64,000 nt of DNA from Erythrobacter insulae. GTDB taxonomy: Bacteria; Pseudomonadota; Alphaproteobacteria; Sphingomonadales; Sphingomonadaceae. Position numbers and translations under genes: made by a program. This document shows, one piece after another, positions 63,756 through 64,000 of this stretch; the first letter of the stretch is position 1, and each line of letters begins with the position of its first letter. The notes under the pieces were generated by a model. That model saw only the letters and a program-made list of their open reading frames with translations, was not told the origin of the DNA and made no database searches. The stretch is taken from assembly GCF_007004095.1 (NCBI RefSeq), contig NZ_VHJK01000001.1:434001-498000 (forward strand), read 5' to 3'.

Positions 63756-64000
63756 ATGAACAACACAACCACCTCAGATCCAACAAAGCTGGCCGATCAA
63801 AAACGCGTCGGCATGGTTTCGCTCGGCTGTCCCAAGGCATTGGTCGATTCCGAACGCATCCTGACCCGCCTTCGCGCAGATGGCTACGCGATGAGCCCCG
63901 ATTATGCCGGAGCCGATGTGGTTCTGGTGAATACATGCGGATTTCTGGATAGCGCCAAAGAGGAAAGCCTCGCTGCGATTGGCGAAGCGATTTCAGAAAA
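63756..64000 (+). CDS. rimO: Ribosomal protein S12 methylthiotransferase RimO (partial, C-terminus outside window)
   Basis: The first 81 or so residues are visible: [28 protein letters not shown] and [21 protein letters not shown]. These are the N-terminal MTTase domain of RimO with two of its three cluster cysteines ([10 protein letters not shown] and NTCGF). RimO adds a methylthio group to Asp89 of ribosomal S12. The radical SAM domain would lie beyond the window. Confidence 0.92.
   Translation, partial: MNNTTTSDPTKLADQKRVGMVSLGCPKALVDSERILTRLRADGYAMSPDYAGADVVLVNTCGFLDSAKEESLAAIGEAISE

Noticed and set aside
1-64000. Mobile elements, prophage genes, integrases, attachment sites, rRNA operons
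   Set aside because: No transposase, integrase, phage structural gene, flanking direct repeats or 16S/23S sequence was seen; the single tRNA (Leu) is not followed by an integrase.

Overview
The window reads as a continuous piece of chromosome from an alphaproteobacterium, most likely order Sphingomonadales (Erythrobacteraceae/Sphingomonadaceae type). This is an inference from gene content: the CtrA phosphorelay protein ChpT, an alphaproteobacterial ATP12-type F1 chaperone, an Alph_Pro_TM protein next to a TauE/SafE exporter, a STAS-fused MlaE, an RpoH with the alphaproteobacterial layout and TorF-type porins. Coding density is very high and many genes overlap by 1-10 bases. I see no insertion sequence, prophage, CRISPR array, integrase or rRNA.

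Layout. 1-10.2 kb: FKBP isomerase-gatC-gatA-sulfotransferase-like operon (minus), rpsU, then a tight plus-strand operon crcB-rluC-like-HAD phosphatase-small membrane protein-ATP12 chaperone, followed by a minus-strand Mla/MCE lipid transport operon (STAS-MlaE, MlaF, MlaD, lipoprotein). 10.3-25 kb: valS, a divergent serine-hydrolase relative, queE, a HerA/DUF87 ATPase, TauE/SafE plus Alph_Pro_TM, a two-gene NfrB/NfrA-like exopolysaccharide module, nhaA, glyoxalase I, a SIMPL protein and a TorF-type porin. 25-33.9 kb: PPP-family phosphatase, FMN-dependent glutamate-synthase-like protein, TspO-like protein, RNase P RNA, aquaporin, chpT with a cell-wall amidase, JAMM peptidase, rluD-like synthase, rpoH.

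34-46.8 kb: M20 amidohydrolase, then a translationally coupled chain mtgA-CDF transporter-ECF sigma-RskA anti-sigma followed by a fasciclin gene (the partner set known from the mycobacterial SigK regulon), a small tyrosine-phosphatase-like protein, clpX, clpP, an acyltransferase, an exported amidase, trigger factor with a long Lys/Ala tail and tRNA-Leu(UAG). 46.9-64 kb: DUF3297 protein, der, DUF2721 protein, bacterioferritin with its ferredoxin and a Fur-box-like site, DUF418 protein, a SPOR/Sel1 protein divergent from a ParA-ribbon-helix-helix-SPOR lipoprotein operon, pyrB with a pseudo-dihydroorotase, sppA, serS, surE, a TrkA-domain potassium channel, a DUF1761 protein and the start of rimO.

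Most of this is ordinary housekeeping DNA. The stretches that deserve a second look are: the ParA/RHH/SPOR locus with its repeated operator-like elements and CtrA-like site (52.7-55.7 kb), the sigma-RskA-fasciclin locus (35.4-39.3 kb), the minimal NfrB/NfrA pair (18.8-21.3 kb), the catalytically dead dihydroorotase (55.8-57.0 kb), and the histone-H1-like tail of trigger factor (45.1-45.3 kb). None of these is proved to be new; each is described with the test that would decide it.
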